A stretch of DNA of 64,000 nucleotides from Roridomyces roridus (Eukaryota > Basidiomycota > Agaricomycetes > Agaricales > Mycenaceae), in contig JARKIF010000006.1 of assembly GCA_029378245.1 (NCBI GenBank), positions 2,790,001-2,854,000 of the forward strand, given 5' to 3'. Made by a program: the position numbers and the translations under genes. The notes under the pieces were generated by a model. That model was not told the DNA's origin. It made no database searches and saw nothing but the letters and a program-made list of their open reading frames with translations. Positions 33,158-43,370 of this stretch are shown here, piece by piece (position 1 is the stretch's first letter; every line of letters starts with the position of its first letter).

Positions 33158-33524
33158 TGTTTGAGCTGTGGGGTGAATTTACTTGGAGTGTGCCTGTACG
33201 AGGTCGCTGTTTACATACTCCGAGGCGGAATACGGGCGGAACGGGGAGAGGGCGGGGAACGGCGCCAAGGATCGTCAGATTCCCAGCGAATTTGATAACC
33301 TTCCTTCCTTTTTTGTCCTCACCGAGCTTGCCATGGTCCAATGCAAGAGAGAAAGACAGACGCGTTACATAGACCGCGTTTGGCAGAGGAAACAAAGAGT
33401 CGGTCGTAAGGGTAACCCTGAGCGCGGCAAGTAATAGGAATCGCGGATACGCGGAATACGTTGCCCCATTTTTTCCGACAGCTCACGATCATCTTTTCTC
33501 CTCTTCCACTCCCTCTTTGCCAAA

Positions 33525-35292
33525 ATGGACCAGCAGCAGGTCCCCGTTAAAATCCCCAACTTGTCCATGAAAGATCTCTTGTCCTCCATTCCGTGTGTTC
33601 CACCGCGTTCCACCCCCTTTTTCGCGCTAAGGAACATTTCTAGGCCTCGGTGCTTCGAACGGTCAACTCTCAGGTCTTTAAGCTACCTGTACGCTTTTCT
33701 TTTCTTCCTCGCCACTTGGAGGTCATCTGTGAACAGCGGATGGGATTTGTTCGTCATTGCATGTCTCTGGAGACTGGCGGGCATCGCCGACACCTTCACG
33801 ACGACTCTCTCTCCAACTACTCGCGTTCTCGCCAGTTTTTCCATTTGGTCGCTCTATGGTTTTTTCGCTGGACTGTTTGCCATGGGATTGTGGATTTTGG
33901 CGCATGAAGCAGGTCAGCGAGATTCGTTCACTTAAAGTGCTCGCTTGCTGACTCTTTGACAGGACACGGCGTACGTCGCGTTTTTGCGCGTCTTCCTTCT
34001 CTCCTGAGTGCTTTCTAGGCATTCAGCAAGCACAAGAGCGTCAACAATGTCGTTGGCTGGGTTCTTCACTCGAGGTTAGTCCCGTCTTTACCTTTCCATT
34101 CTCTGGTTAACACGTCTCCAGTCTCGGCGTTCCTTACCACTCATGGCGCATCAGCCACGCCAAGCACCACGCATGTTAGTCGTTGCCCCTTCTCTCTAAC
34201 ACCAACATTGACTTGGCTATCAGCCACCGGGCACATGACGCAAGACCAGGTCTTCGTACCGTGGACCCGCTCGCAGATGGGGCTGCCCCCGCTTGACGCC
34301 ACGCGCGACGACCTTTTGGGTGCAAAGGTTTCTGAGGCTGTACAAAATGAGATGTGGGAAGCCCTCGGCGACACACCTTTCGCTGCTTTCATCAAGTGTG
34401 CAATCTACCTCGTATGTTTTTTCTTTCCGTTTTGAGCACATGCTGAAGAGCTTTAGGTTTTCGGCCTCCCCATGTACTTGATTTGGAACACTGGCGGGCA
34501 GCTTCGCTATCCTAAAGGCACCAACCGTGAGCTTCATCTTCTGCCCTCTCTTCCTCGCTCATTCTAGCCCAGACTTTAACCCCTCCGCCGTCATCTTTGC
34601 GAAACACCACCACTCCCAGGTCGTCGTCTCGGACCTCGGCATCTTCATCTGGCTCGGGCTGATCGTCCTCTCTTGCTACCACTGGTCCTTTGCCACCGTC
34701 TTCCGCGTTTACCTCGTCCCCTACATCTGGGTGAACCACTGGCTCGTCCTTATCACCTTCTTGCAGCACTCGGACCCGCTGCTGCCACACTACCGTGCGG
34801 AGATGTTCACGTTTGCGCGCGGGGCGCTGTGTACGTTGGATCGCAGCCTTCTAGGTGATTTGGGGCCGATGATGGGATGGCTTGGTGCCCATGCGACGTA
34901 GGTCCTTTCTTCCATTGTTCCATGGATGCATGCTAAGAAAGTGGTACAGGCACGGGATTTGCGAGACGCACGTGCTGCACCACCTTACGAGCAAGATACC
35001 GCACTACAATGCATGGGAGGCGACGGATGCGCTGCGCGCTCGTCTCTCGGAAGCAGGTATCGACCTCGTCGGTCGGCCTGCCGGCTGGGCGGAGGTCTAC
35101 CGCGTTATTCGTGCTTGCAAGGTGCGTATCTCTGTCTCGCTATATTGCACAATCTCAATATGCGTGTAGTTTGTGGAAGACGAAGGCGGTGTTGTCTTTT
35201 ATAAGAACGCTCGCGGGATTGCGGCAGCACGCCCTGTGTTTGCTGCTCCCGCCAGTGATGTGGAGGATTCGGGGATTGAGGTGGACAAGTAA
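33525..35292 (+). CDS. delta-12-type fatty acid desaturase
   Basis: Membrane di-iron desaturase of the endoplasmic reticulum that introduces a double bond in oleoyl chains. The start MDQQQVPVKIPNLSMKDLLS resembles the KIP..T...I.DA.IP opening of fungal Fad2-type enzymes. The three histidine boxes are present: HEAGHGAFS (formed over a splice near 33912-33967), HSWRISHAKHHASTGH, and HVLHHL late in the sequence. Hydrophobic blocks lie between them (LYGFFAGLFAMGLWILA; IFIWLGLIVLSCYHWSFATV). It ends EVDK at 35292. About nine exons. No box is damaged, so activity is expected; regioselectivity (delta-12 against omega-3) cannot be settled from motifs alone. Confidence 0.88.
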
Positions 35293-35628
35293 ATTGTTGC
35301 GATTGGCGCCCTCACTCTTTTTATTTTGGGTTTGGATGGGTGCGCAGCCGCTTAATGGCAGATGTTTTTTGGTACAAGGCGCACCCATCCTCTCTCTTTA
35401 CTCTCATTCGCAGTTTCGCTCTTTTACTGGCTACCTATAGATGGCACGCACGCATAGAGTAGAGATAGATTACATTATCTTGGAAGTAGACTAGAATTAC
35501 TTGAATCGGATAATTGATACCAGATGATCCGAAAATCCGAAACTATGCAGGTGATCAAATGCGGCAGCCCGGCGACAGATCACGTTTTTAGCCTTTCACT
35601 CTCTTTCTCCTCATCGTCGCCCCTCAAG

Positions 35629-36263
35629 ATGGTCAACGTCCCGAAGTACGTCGGACTTTACTCTGACGCTCTGCATTGCATCTAATTCTGCACCCCCAGA
35701 ACCCGCCGTACCTGTAAGCCGCCGCGATCACTCAAGGAAAAAAGTGGAGGACTGAATGTCGGTAGATTGCAAGGGAAAAACGTGCAAGAAGCACACGTAC
35801 GTCGCCTGCCCCCTTGACCACCCGCGCAGCGTCTCATCCGTCCACCATCCAGACCTCATAAGGTGACGCAATACAAGACGGGCAAGGCCTCTCTTTTCGC
35901 GCAGGGAAAGCGGCGTTACGACCGCAAGCAGTCGGGTTACGGTGGACAGACCAAGCCAGTCTTCCACAAAAAGGTGCGTCGTTGACGTTGCCCCGATGGA
36001 CTTTTGGCTGACGGGAATCTTATAGGCAAAGACGACGAAGAAGGTCGTCCTGCGACTGGAGTGCACCGTCTGCAAATACAAAATGCAGATGGCCTTGAAG
36101 CGCTGCAAGCAGTGCGTCTCCCTCCTTCCCTCCCGATGTGAATGACTCATTTTTTGTGCAGCTTCGAGCTTGGTGGCGAGAAGAAGACGAAGGGTGCAGC
36201 GCTTACCTTCGTGCGTCCTGTTTTCTCCTTCTCATCTACTGCTGCTAACATCGTTCACAGTGA
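35629..36263 (+). CDS. RPL42: 60S ribosomal protein eL42 (L44/L36a)
   Basis: Cytosolic large-subunit ribosomal protein at the E site. Tiny exons give [89 protein letters not shown] and [17 protein letters not shown], a complete 106-residue protein with the CxxC pairs. Six introns interrupt this 320-base coding sequence. The last intron (36211-36260) sits directly before the stop, so the final coding exon is just TGA at 36261-36263. Residue 56 is proline, the cycloheximide-sensitive form known from yeast. Confidence 0.93.
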
Positions 36264-37368
36264 TTGCCTCGTCGTACTCTTTGCTTTTTTACATCATCCA
36301 CCCATGTATTTCGTCGCGCAAAAAGTATGCTTTATGCCTCGGAGTCGCATATGTGTCTGTGCTTCCCTTCTACGGCCTACTTGTACGGTATCCATGCTGC
36401 CGCAACAAGCCTTCTACCGCCTCCAGCACTCCGTCGTTGCAATGCTCTGACACTTGAGGCGATTTGGGAGACCAGACACTGGGACGGCAACCGTCAAAAA
36501 TCGGAGAGAGTTCGGCGTCCAATTTGTGAGATGCAGCAGCAGGTGGGGTGGAGCAGCGGCAGAGCTGGAATACTTCACTCGGGCGTGGCAGAAGACGAAA
36601 TTCCTTTTTGGCAATCTTGTGCTGTTATTTTGTCTCCTGCCACCATGTAGACTTGTCTTCTACCGCCATTCGTCTTCTGCCACCGCCTTTCTGCAGCACG
36701 CCTGCACGCGACTTTTCCCAGAAACGGCTCTAATCCATGCGAATCCTCGAATTGAGTACCTGAAGTCGTTCTCGAGTCCCAAAGCCACAAGACAAGAGAA
36801 GGACGTGACCCGCATACATACAAGCCTGGTGCGAGGTGTATCGCTATCACCGGCGCGAAGGCAGAACACCGAGTTTTTCAGTCGGATGTACAGAGCATAA
36901 CGGGGCTGCGGCGTAGATCTTGTGCCGCTCGGGAGGGATCAGGATGCACTACGGATGTGTGCTCGAGCGACGGAGTCCTGTCCTCATCCGACAGATATGG
37001 TGTCTCCCTAGTGAGCCTATCCTTGGTTTTCTTGCTCAACCTCTCATCTCGACGCAGTAACATGTGTCGCTCTCCACCGATGCGGTGGTCCAGGGGTGTC
37101 AAGTCGGACATCCTCATGTATGCCCAAAGACGACTTTACCCATTGTTGTCACCCCATTGGGTCTATGGTGTGTTACAGTCTTGTTCTCTTCCATCCGTAT
37201 GCTCATGGAGAATCAGCCAGTGAGACTCCAAAACCTCGTTGTCGCTACCCAGCTGGGGGTTGTTTGGCTGTTTTCCCCTCGGGCCCATGAGGGACGCAGG
37301 ACGTCGCGCCGATGCGAGTATGTTGGTAGGGCCCAGAAGTAGTGGAGCGGGGCAGGAGATTCAGAAAT
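36264..37368. other. intergenic region, no gene recognised
   Basis: About 1.1 kb downstream of eL42. An open frame at 36454-36900 (plus) gives a Ser/Arg-rich product with no motif, and others overlap it. No exon chain or domain could be supported. Confidence 0.5.
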
Positions 37369-37803
37369 TCAGTTGATGGCCATGTGTGGTAATCCGAAAA
37401 GCCTCTCCAAGGCGCGAATAGAATACTTGTCTTGATATTCTGTCGGGATGCGCTCCTGCGTTAAACGTTTCACGAGCAATCTGACTAGCGACTGTTCTTC
37501 GCCGGCACCGTGGTAAACGTTGCGGGCCCGTGGTCTGGACTCTACAACGCGATTGGGGCGGGGTAATTCGTCGGATGAATGGCAGGGATTCAGGGATTGT
37601 GGAGCAATACATTTGCATGAATCTAGCAATGGACGCGTGCTCAACGATGCCGAAAGCGCGATGGAGAATCTGTCTTCATTCCAGCGGTACGAGTATGCCT
37701 TCATCCCGTCATTTCGTACGTCTCCCGCTCCGAGGCCCGTGTGGCTTGGTACTTGACGGAGAGGAATGGACGGGATTTCAGCCGTGACAGCGTCCACGGC
37801 CAC
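37369..37803 (-). CDS. uncharacterised open frame, doubtful gene
   Basis: One 144-codon frame. The C-terminal half (ARNVYHGAGEEQSLVRLLVK and RLTQERIPTEYQDKYSIRAL) has ordinary protein-like composition, but no family is recognised. It lies upstream of the O-methyltransferase cluster on the opposite strand. It could be a relic or a chance frame. Confidence 0.22.
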   Translation of the reverse strand: MAVDAVTAEIPSIPLRQVPSHTGLGAGDVRNDGMKAYSYRWNEDRFSIALSASLSTRPLLDSCKCIAPQSLNPCHSSDELPRPNRVVESRPRARNVYHGAGEEQSLVRLLVKRLTQERIPTEYQDKYSIRALERLFGLPHMAIN

Positions 37804-38344
37804 ATTCCGCCGGCGCTAGTAGTGGACTGATAGCAAATGTGGAACGCGGAGAGTTGAAAGCAGCTCCAGAGTCGGACAGTAATCCACACTCGAGGGGTGA
37901 AAATTCTCCCCAAAATCCTGAAAGTGATTATCCCGGAGAAGACATCGTCATTGCAAAGGGTTGGAAAGAGTTGGAAGAGAGTGCAATCAGTGGCAGTGCC
38001 AGCTCGGTGACCTTGTCTTCGACCTTGACCAATTCAAGCGAGGTTGGCTCCATTTTGGACTGTCCAGATCCACGTTCTTGTCATGTCTCTCTCCGTTTCC
38101 TGCCGGACGTTAGCTCACTCAGGAACCAATGTAAAGACCTGCCGACTTCAGCCTCTTTCCGATCCAAGCGGTTCAGCTGCCGACTGGTGCGCAGAAAACT
38201 TACCTCCTCGCTGAAACAGAGATGTATCGCCGAGTTGGACTCGTCTTCCTACGCTAGACATTCCCGGTGTTGCGAATTACCACCCTTCTGGTCTTGCCGG
38301 GCCTGAGAACGGACGACTCGTCTTTAGTGCGGGTTTCAGTGCCG

Positions 38345-38351
38345 TATTTAA
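38345..38351 (+). promoter_or_regulatory. TATA-like box of O-methyltransferase copy 1
   Basis: TATTTAA 42 bases (first base to first base) before the ATG at 38387. The same heptamer is kept at a similar distance in copies 2 and 3, where flanking sequence has diverged. Confidence 0.5.
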
Positions 38352-38386
38352 GGACCACTATCGAATCTCATGGACTTTCAACAAAC

Positions 38387-40144
38387 ATGGGTCTGCCCAC
38401 CAACCAGATCTCCTGTCTCTTGACGCTCATCAACCAGGCTGCCAGGACCCTGGAAACAGGCTACAACAAGGATGACGGCGTTGTCCCCTCGCTCGACCAG
38501 ATTGAGCCACATGGCTTGGATGGGAAACTATCTGCTCCAGATATGCAGGAGGCTATACAAATCCTCGAAGGTGCCTGCGCGCAGCTTTGCGCAACTCTAG
38601 CGCGTCCAAACCACACTCTGGTCAATGTGATTTTGGAGTTTTTACCCTGCGATTCAAAGGACTGACCTGCATGAGCTAGAAATTCTTTCTAACAGTAAAC
38701 AATCTCGCGTCCCTCATCGAATGCAATTCTTATCCCATCCCAGGCTTTGGAGCCTTCTTCTCTCCACGTCGCTCTGATGTTCAACATTCCCGACATTCTT
38801 CAAGAGACGCCATCGGGAATGCATGTTAATGAGATTGCTCAAAGATGCGGGACAGAACCTTCCAAGCTCGCCAGAATATTACGACTGCTATCAGCGAAAC
38901 ACTGTTTCCGGGAGGGTTGGTTGAGTTCGATTATTTTGCGCGGAGATCTGAACACAACTTCAGTGGAGAAAGACGTATTCGCCAACAACCGATTGAGTGT
39001 ACAATTACTCGCGTCGAATCCTCTACGGAGTCTTGGGCTGCACATGTGAGATTTGATTCACCCCCAGAGTATGCAGCTGAATTCGGACAGGACGGGTGAC
39101 ACTACGGCCGGTGCGACCAAACTGGCTGAAACCTTCGCCGATCCGGAGTGGGGACCCTCGTTTGTCCCGGCGCACTCACCATGGAATAAGTACACTGGTC
39201 AGCCCTTGGCGATGTTCGATTATTGGGCCTCAGTACGTCTGGATCTTTTTATTCTATCAAGTGCTGAAACTATGGTTCAGAATCCTGATATGCACAAACG
39301 CGGGGAACGATTCGGAATTGGAATGATTGGGTGGGGCACCGCTGTTGAAGCTGCGACTGTAGTCCACGGTAAGTCCTTGTTAGATCTCCTACTAGAAAAG
39401 CAGCACTCACTTTACCAAGCATATCCCTGGAAAGACCTCGCGCCCGACGCCACAGTATGTGATTTGGGTGGCGGAGTGGGCACAATGGCCATTCAACTCG
39501 CGCGTGCGCATCCCAGCCTAAGATTGAAACTACAAGATCTCCCACATCGGATGGTCCAGGCCGAGACCGTCGTTTGGCCCACGCAGTGTCCAGAAGCGAT
39601 CAGAGAGAATCGTGTCGAGTTCAAGGCGGTCGATTTTTTCATAGAATCGCCAATTGCGGGGTGCGATGTGTATTATGTGAGTGGTTCAAATTTTTTCTGC
39701 GCGTTTCTCAAAGATGTTCTCGCAGTTGAAGAACGTATTACACGCTTTCCCTACTGCGGAATGCCTCACCATTCTCAAGGGTGTGCGCAAAGTCATGAAG
39801 CCGGAGAGCAGGGTTCTCATTCGTACGTTCTCGCCAACCTTGTACAAAATTTGAACTGAATCTTGCAACACCAAGACGAATATACCCTACAAACCGCACC
39901 CACCAGCTCTCAGCAGACGACGGCAGCACAACTGAGAACCGCGCCAGCCCCTCTTCTATCCAATTACGGCGAAGGCAGAATACGGCAGTATCATTTGGAT
40001 GTTAGCTTGATGGTTCACGTCAACGGCCGGGAGCGGACGTTGGACGAGTATATTCAACTTGGGGAGCAAGCGGGGTTGAGGTTCATCAAGGTGTGGGAGT
40101 TTGGGGATCTTAGTGGGGTGGAGTTTTGTGTGGAGGAGAATTAG
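38387..40144 (+). CDS. SAM-dependent O-methyltransferase, copy 1 (intact)
   Basis: COMT-like family-2 O-methyltransferase, of the kind used on fungal phenolic or polyketide metabolites. From ATG 38387: MGLPTNQISCLLTLINQAAR, LEGACAQLCATLARPNHTLV, a 15-base exon (KFFLT), then ALEPSSLHVALMFNIPDIL, GTEPSKLARILRLLSAKHCF, DVFANNRLSVQLLASNPLRS, EWGPSFVPAHSPWNKYTGQP, the SAM motif TVCDLGGGVGTMAIQLARAH, FKAVDFF, and LKNVLHAFPTAECLTIL holding the catalytic-type His. If an intron from about 39822 to 39873 is removed, RVLIHEYTLQTAP joins in frame to APLLSNYGEGRIRQY, as in the family. Nine short introns. Stop 40144. The substrate is unknown; no biosynthetic core enzyme is present in the window. Confidence 0.82.
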
Positions 40145-40585
40145 GGATATGTAACAGTAATTTATACGAGTACTTAGCTTGGAATGGAGCCACCGCATTC
40201 CGTTATTGCGCCGAGGTCCGAGCACTATAGGAATGCTGAATGCAAGTTGAGGTAAGATATTGTAGCTCCGCCCGAAAGGAGTTCGCCAGTCGTTGAGTGG
40301 ACACAGAGCAGTACGGTCGCCAACCATTGTTGCCGGCGCAGACAAGTAAACCCAGCCCAGATCCACGACGGAGATCGGGAAGCCCGTCGTTGACGTCGGG
40401 GTTCCATTTGATGTTCAATTCCACGTAGCGCTGCGTTTGAAACGGAGGCCAATTGCAGATATTCTCGCCGGTAATTCGGCGGTGCGCAGGAGAATCCGAT
40501 AATCCTCATACTTACAGCCTCCCTTGGGCCTTTCCAAGTTACTCCGATTCACACAAGTAAATTACCATTACTTGACCATTACCCC
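40145..40585. other. spacer between the inverted-repeat arms
   Basis: About 440 bases separating the two 3' ends. No gene recognised. It would form the loop if the arms paired, and would hold the terminators of both convergent genes. Confidence 0.5.
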
Positions 40586-42348
40586 TCATTCTCCTTCGCA
40601 CAAAACTCCATCCCGCTCAGATCGCCAAACTCCCACACCTTGATGAACCTCAACCCCGCTTGCTCCCCAAGTGCAATATATTCGTCCAACGTACGCACCC
40701 GGCCATTGACATGCACCATCAGGCTGACATCGAGCTTGATACTGTCGGATTCTGCCTTCGCCGTAGTTGGAAGAGAAGAGGTGCTGGGGCAGTTTTGAGG
40801 TGTGCACCAAACTGTTGAGAGCCGGTGGGTGCGGTTTGAAGGATATATTCGTCTTTGTGGTTCAAGATTCAGCTCAATTGAACTTTATACAATGTTGGCG
40901 AGAACGCACGGATGAGAACCCGACTGGCTGGTTTCATGACTTTGCGCACACCTTCGAGAATGGTGAGGCATTCTGCGGTGGGGAAAACGTGTATTATATT
41001 CTTCAACTGCCAATAACTTTCAGAAACGCGCAAAAGGCAGATTCGATCACTCACATAATAGACATCGCACCCCGCAATTGGCGATTCTCTGAAAAAATCG
41101 ACTGCCTTGAACTCGATACGATTCTCTCTGATTGCCTCTGGACATTGCGTGGGCCAAACGACGGTCTCGGCCTGGACCACTCTGTCTGGGATATCTTGTA
41201 GTTTCAATTGTAGACTGGGATGCGCCCGCGCCAGGTGAATCGCCATTGTGCCAACTCCACCACCCAAATCACATACTGTCGCGCCAGTCGCGAGATCTTT
41301 CCAGGGATAGGCTGTGAAAACGCATGACGGTGCTGTTTTCTAGTATGAAAACAAGCACTCACCGTGGACCACAGTCGCGGCTTCAACAGTGGCGCTCCAC
41401 CCAATCATCCCAATTCCAAATCGTTCCCCATGTTGGCGCATATCGGGATTCTGGCTCTGAGTTTCAGCACTTGATATAATAAAACGACCAAGACGCACTG
41501 AGGCCCAGTAATCGAACATCGCCAATGGCTGACTAGTGTGCTTATTCCATGGTGAGTGCGCCGGAATGAACGAGTGTCCCCACTCTGGATCAGCCAAGGT
41601 TTCAGCTAGTTTGGTTGAACCAGCCGTAGTATCACCCGTCCTGCCCGAATTCAACCGGCCTCCCAGAGGTGAATCAAATGAATCTTACATGTGCAGCCCG
41701 AGATTCCGTAGAGGATTTGACGAGAGTAATTGTACACTCAATCGGTTGTTGGCGAATACGTCTTTCTCCACTGAAATTGTTCAGATCTCCGCGCACAACA
41801 TTCAAACAGAGGAGCCAACCTTCCCGGAAACAATGTTTTGCGGATAGCAGTCGCAGTATTCTGGCGAGCTTGGAAGGTTCTGTCCCACATCTTTGAGCAA
41901 TTTCGTTGACATGCATTCCCGATGGCGTCTCTTGGAGAACGTCGGGAATGTTGAACATAAAAGCGACGTGGAGAGAAGAGGGCTCCAGAGCCTGGAATGG
42001 AATAAGAGTTGCGATCGTTGAGGATGCGAGATTATTTACCGTCAAAAAGAACTTCTAGCTCATGCAGGTCAGTCTTTTGTAGCCGTAGGATAATAATCCG
42101 GAAATCACATTGACCAGCGTGTGGTTTGGACGCGCAAGGGTTGCGCAAAGCTGTGCGCAGGCACCTTCGAGGATTTGTATAGCCTCCTGCGTGTCTGGAG
42201 CAGATAGTTTCCCGTCCAAGGCATGTGGCTCAATTTGGTCGAGCGAAGGGACAACACCGTCATCCTTGTTGTAGCCCGATTCGAGGGTCCTGGCGGCCTG
42301 GTTGATGAGCGTCAAGAGACAAGAAATTTGGCTGGTCGGTGGACCCAT
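40586..42348 (-). pseudogene. O-methyltransferase copy 2, frameshifted C-terminus
   Basis: Starts at 42348 (MGPPTSQISCLLTLINQAAR) and keeps the exon-intron plan of copy 1, with ALEPSSLHVAFMFNIPDVLQ, EWGHSFIPAHSPWNKHTSQP, the SAM motif TVCDLGGGVGTMAIHLARAH and the conserved ECLTILEGVRKVMKP segment. After the HEYILQTAP segment two single-base insertions relative to copy 1 (near 40765-40780 and 40725-40745) destroy the last ~60 residues, which form part of the substrate pocket and the terminal strand in this family. The SAM-binding core is undamaged. Likely a recent pseudogene, unless the indels are assembly errors. Confidence 0.7.
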
Positions 42349-42383
42349 GTTTTGTTGGAAGTCATGAAAGTCGGTAGCAGTCC

Positions 42384-42390
42384 TTAAATA
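42384..42390 (-). promoter_or_regulatory. TATA-like box of O-methyltransferase copy 2
   Basis: TATTTAA on the minus strand, 42 bases (first base to first base) before the ATG at 42348, matching copy 1 in sequence and distance. Confidence 0.5.
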
Positions 42391-42705
42391 CGGCACTGAA
42401 ACCCGCACTAAAGACGAGCAGAGAAAAGAAGCCGTGGTATCAGCGTGGAAGCTGAGCGCTGAAAGGTCGGCATGTCTTCAACATGTCTTTCATTGGTCCT
42501 TGGACTTGTTCCTGAGTGAGCTAACTGTCCGGCGGCAAGGAACGGAGAGAGAGTTTTTAGTTGCGTGATAACTTGGATTGAAGGAAGACCTCGACAACCG
42601 AAAATTGGTGGTGGAAGTTGAAGACAAGGTCACCGGGAGGCACTGCCACCGACTGCACCCTTTCCCAAACTTGTTCCAAACTCTTTTGTCCCAAACTCTT
42701 TTCAC

Positions 42706-43332
42706 CAGAAGCTCAGGCAGACTACCCCTGGCAGCTCCAACCTGGCTCTCAATTTAGTCCGACGTTGGAGCCGCTTTGAAACTCTCTCCGAGTCTGTGTT
42801 AGCGCCGGCGGATGTCTGATGGTCCCGCATGGAATCCCGTTCATTCCTTCGGTCACGTCTGTGCGCCAAGCCACAGGACCTCGGCGCGGGAGAGAAAGTG
42901 CGAATGTCTGACCTCGGGGATCTCGTATTCACCTTTGACTGGCAGACGGCGTGGCGACTCGGATGCTCGGCAAAAGCAACTCTCCTGGGGCCACTTGTAG
43001 CTGCATTCCAAGGGCGCTTCCGGTTGCAACTCACTTGCAACTCACTCTATTGTCACCGGCTGAGCGCTGACCAAGGGTGCTATTTTGGTGGATTTTCTTT
43101 CCGCTGTCCTGGCTGACATTAGCGAGGCAAATCCCAATATAAAGACGCGCCGCAAGTTCTCTTGGCTTCCGGTAGTTCGGCCCATTCTTGCTGAAACGTA
43201 GATGCACCGCTAGCTGTATCGCTCGTTCTACACTAGGCACTCTCGGTGATACACTGTCCTCGCCGCGTCCAAGAATGGCAAGACCGGTACCGACCGTGCC
43301 ACTCCATGAAGTCTAGTGCGGTTTTCACTGTG
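42706..43332. other. divergent intergenic region between O-methyltransferase copies 2 and 3
   Basis: About 630 bases between the two divergently oriented copies. From about 43080 on it resembles the upstream region of copy 1 (gctgaaac.tagatg, ctaggcactctcggtg), so copy 3 was also duplicated with its promoter. No separate gene recognised. Confidence 0.5.
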
Positions 43333-43339
43333 TATTTAA
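43333..43339 (+). promoter_or_regulatory. TATA-like box of O-methyltransferase copy 3
   Basis: TATTTAA 38 bases (first base to first base) before the ATG at 43371; conserved with copies 1 and 2. Confidence 0.5.
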
Positions 43340-43370
43340 AGATGGCCCTCCATTCCGACTCGGATAGCGG

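Larger units (their letters stand above)
37980..40144. repeat. inverted repeat arm 1 (O-methyltransferase copy 1 with ~400 bp upstream)
   Basis: Aligns in reverse complement with about 40586-42680. The homology covers not only the coding exons and introns but also upstream sequence, for example ggtgaccttgtcttc and gttagctcactcaggaac, and continues to the stop codon. The two arms face each other tail to tail across a spacer of about 440 bases. Confidence 0.85.
40586..42680. repeat. inverted repeat arm 2 (O-methyltransferase copy 2 with upstream)
   Basis: Reverse-complement partner of 37980-40144, diverged by scattered substitutions and small indels. Both the coding part and about 330 bases of upstream sequence are shared. 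Confidence 0.85.

Noticed and set aside
37839..38306. 155-codon plus-strand frame just upstream of O-methyltransferase copy 1
   Set aside because: The same stretch is part of the duplicated upstream region of copies 1 and 2 and does not stay open in the other arm, so it is promoter/UTR rather than a gene.
42702..43040. Minus-strand 112-codon frame between methyltransferase copies 2 and 3
   Set aside because: No motif, biased Arg/Ser composition, lies in a divergent promoter region.
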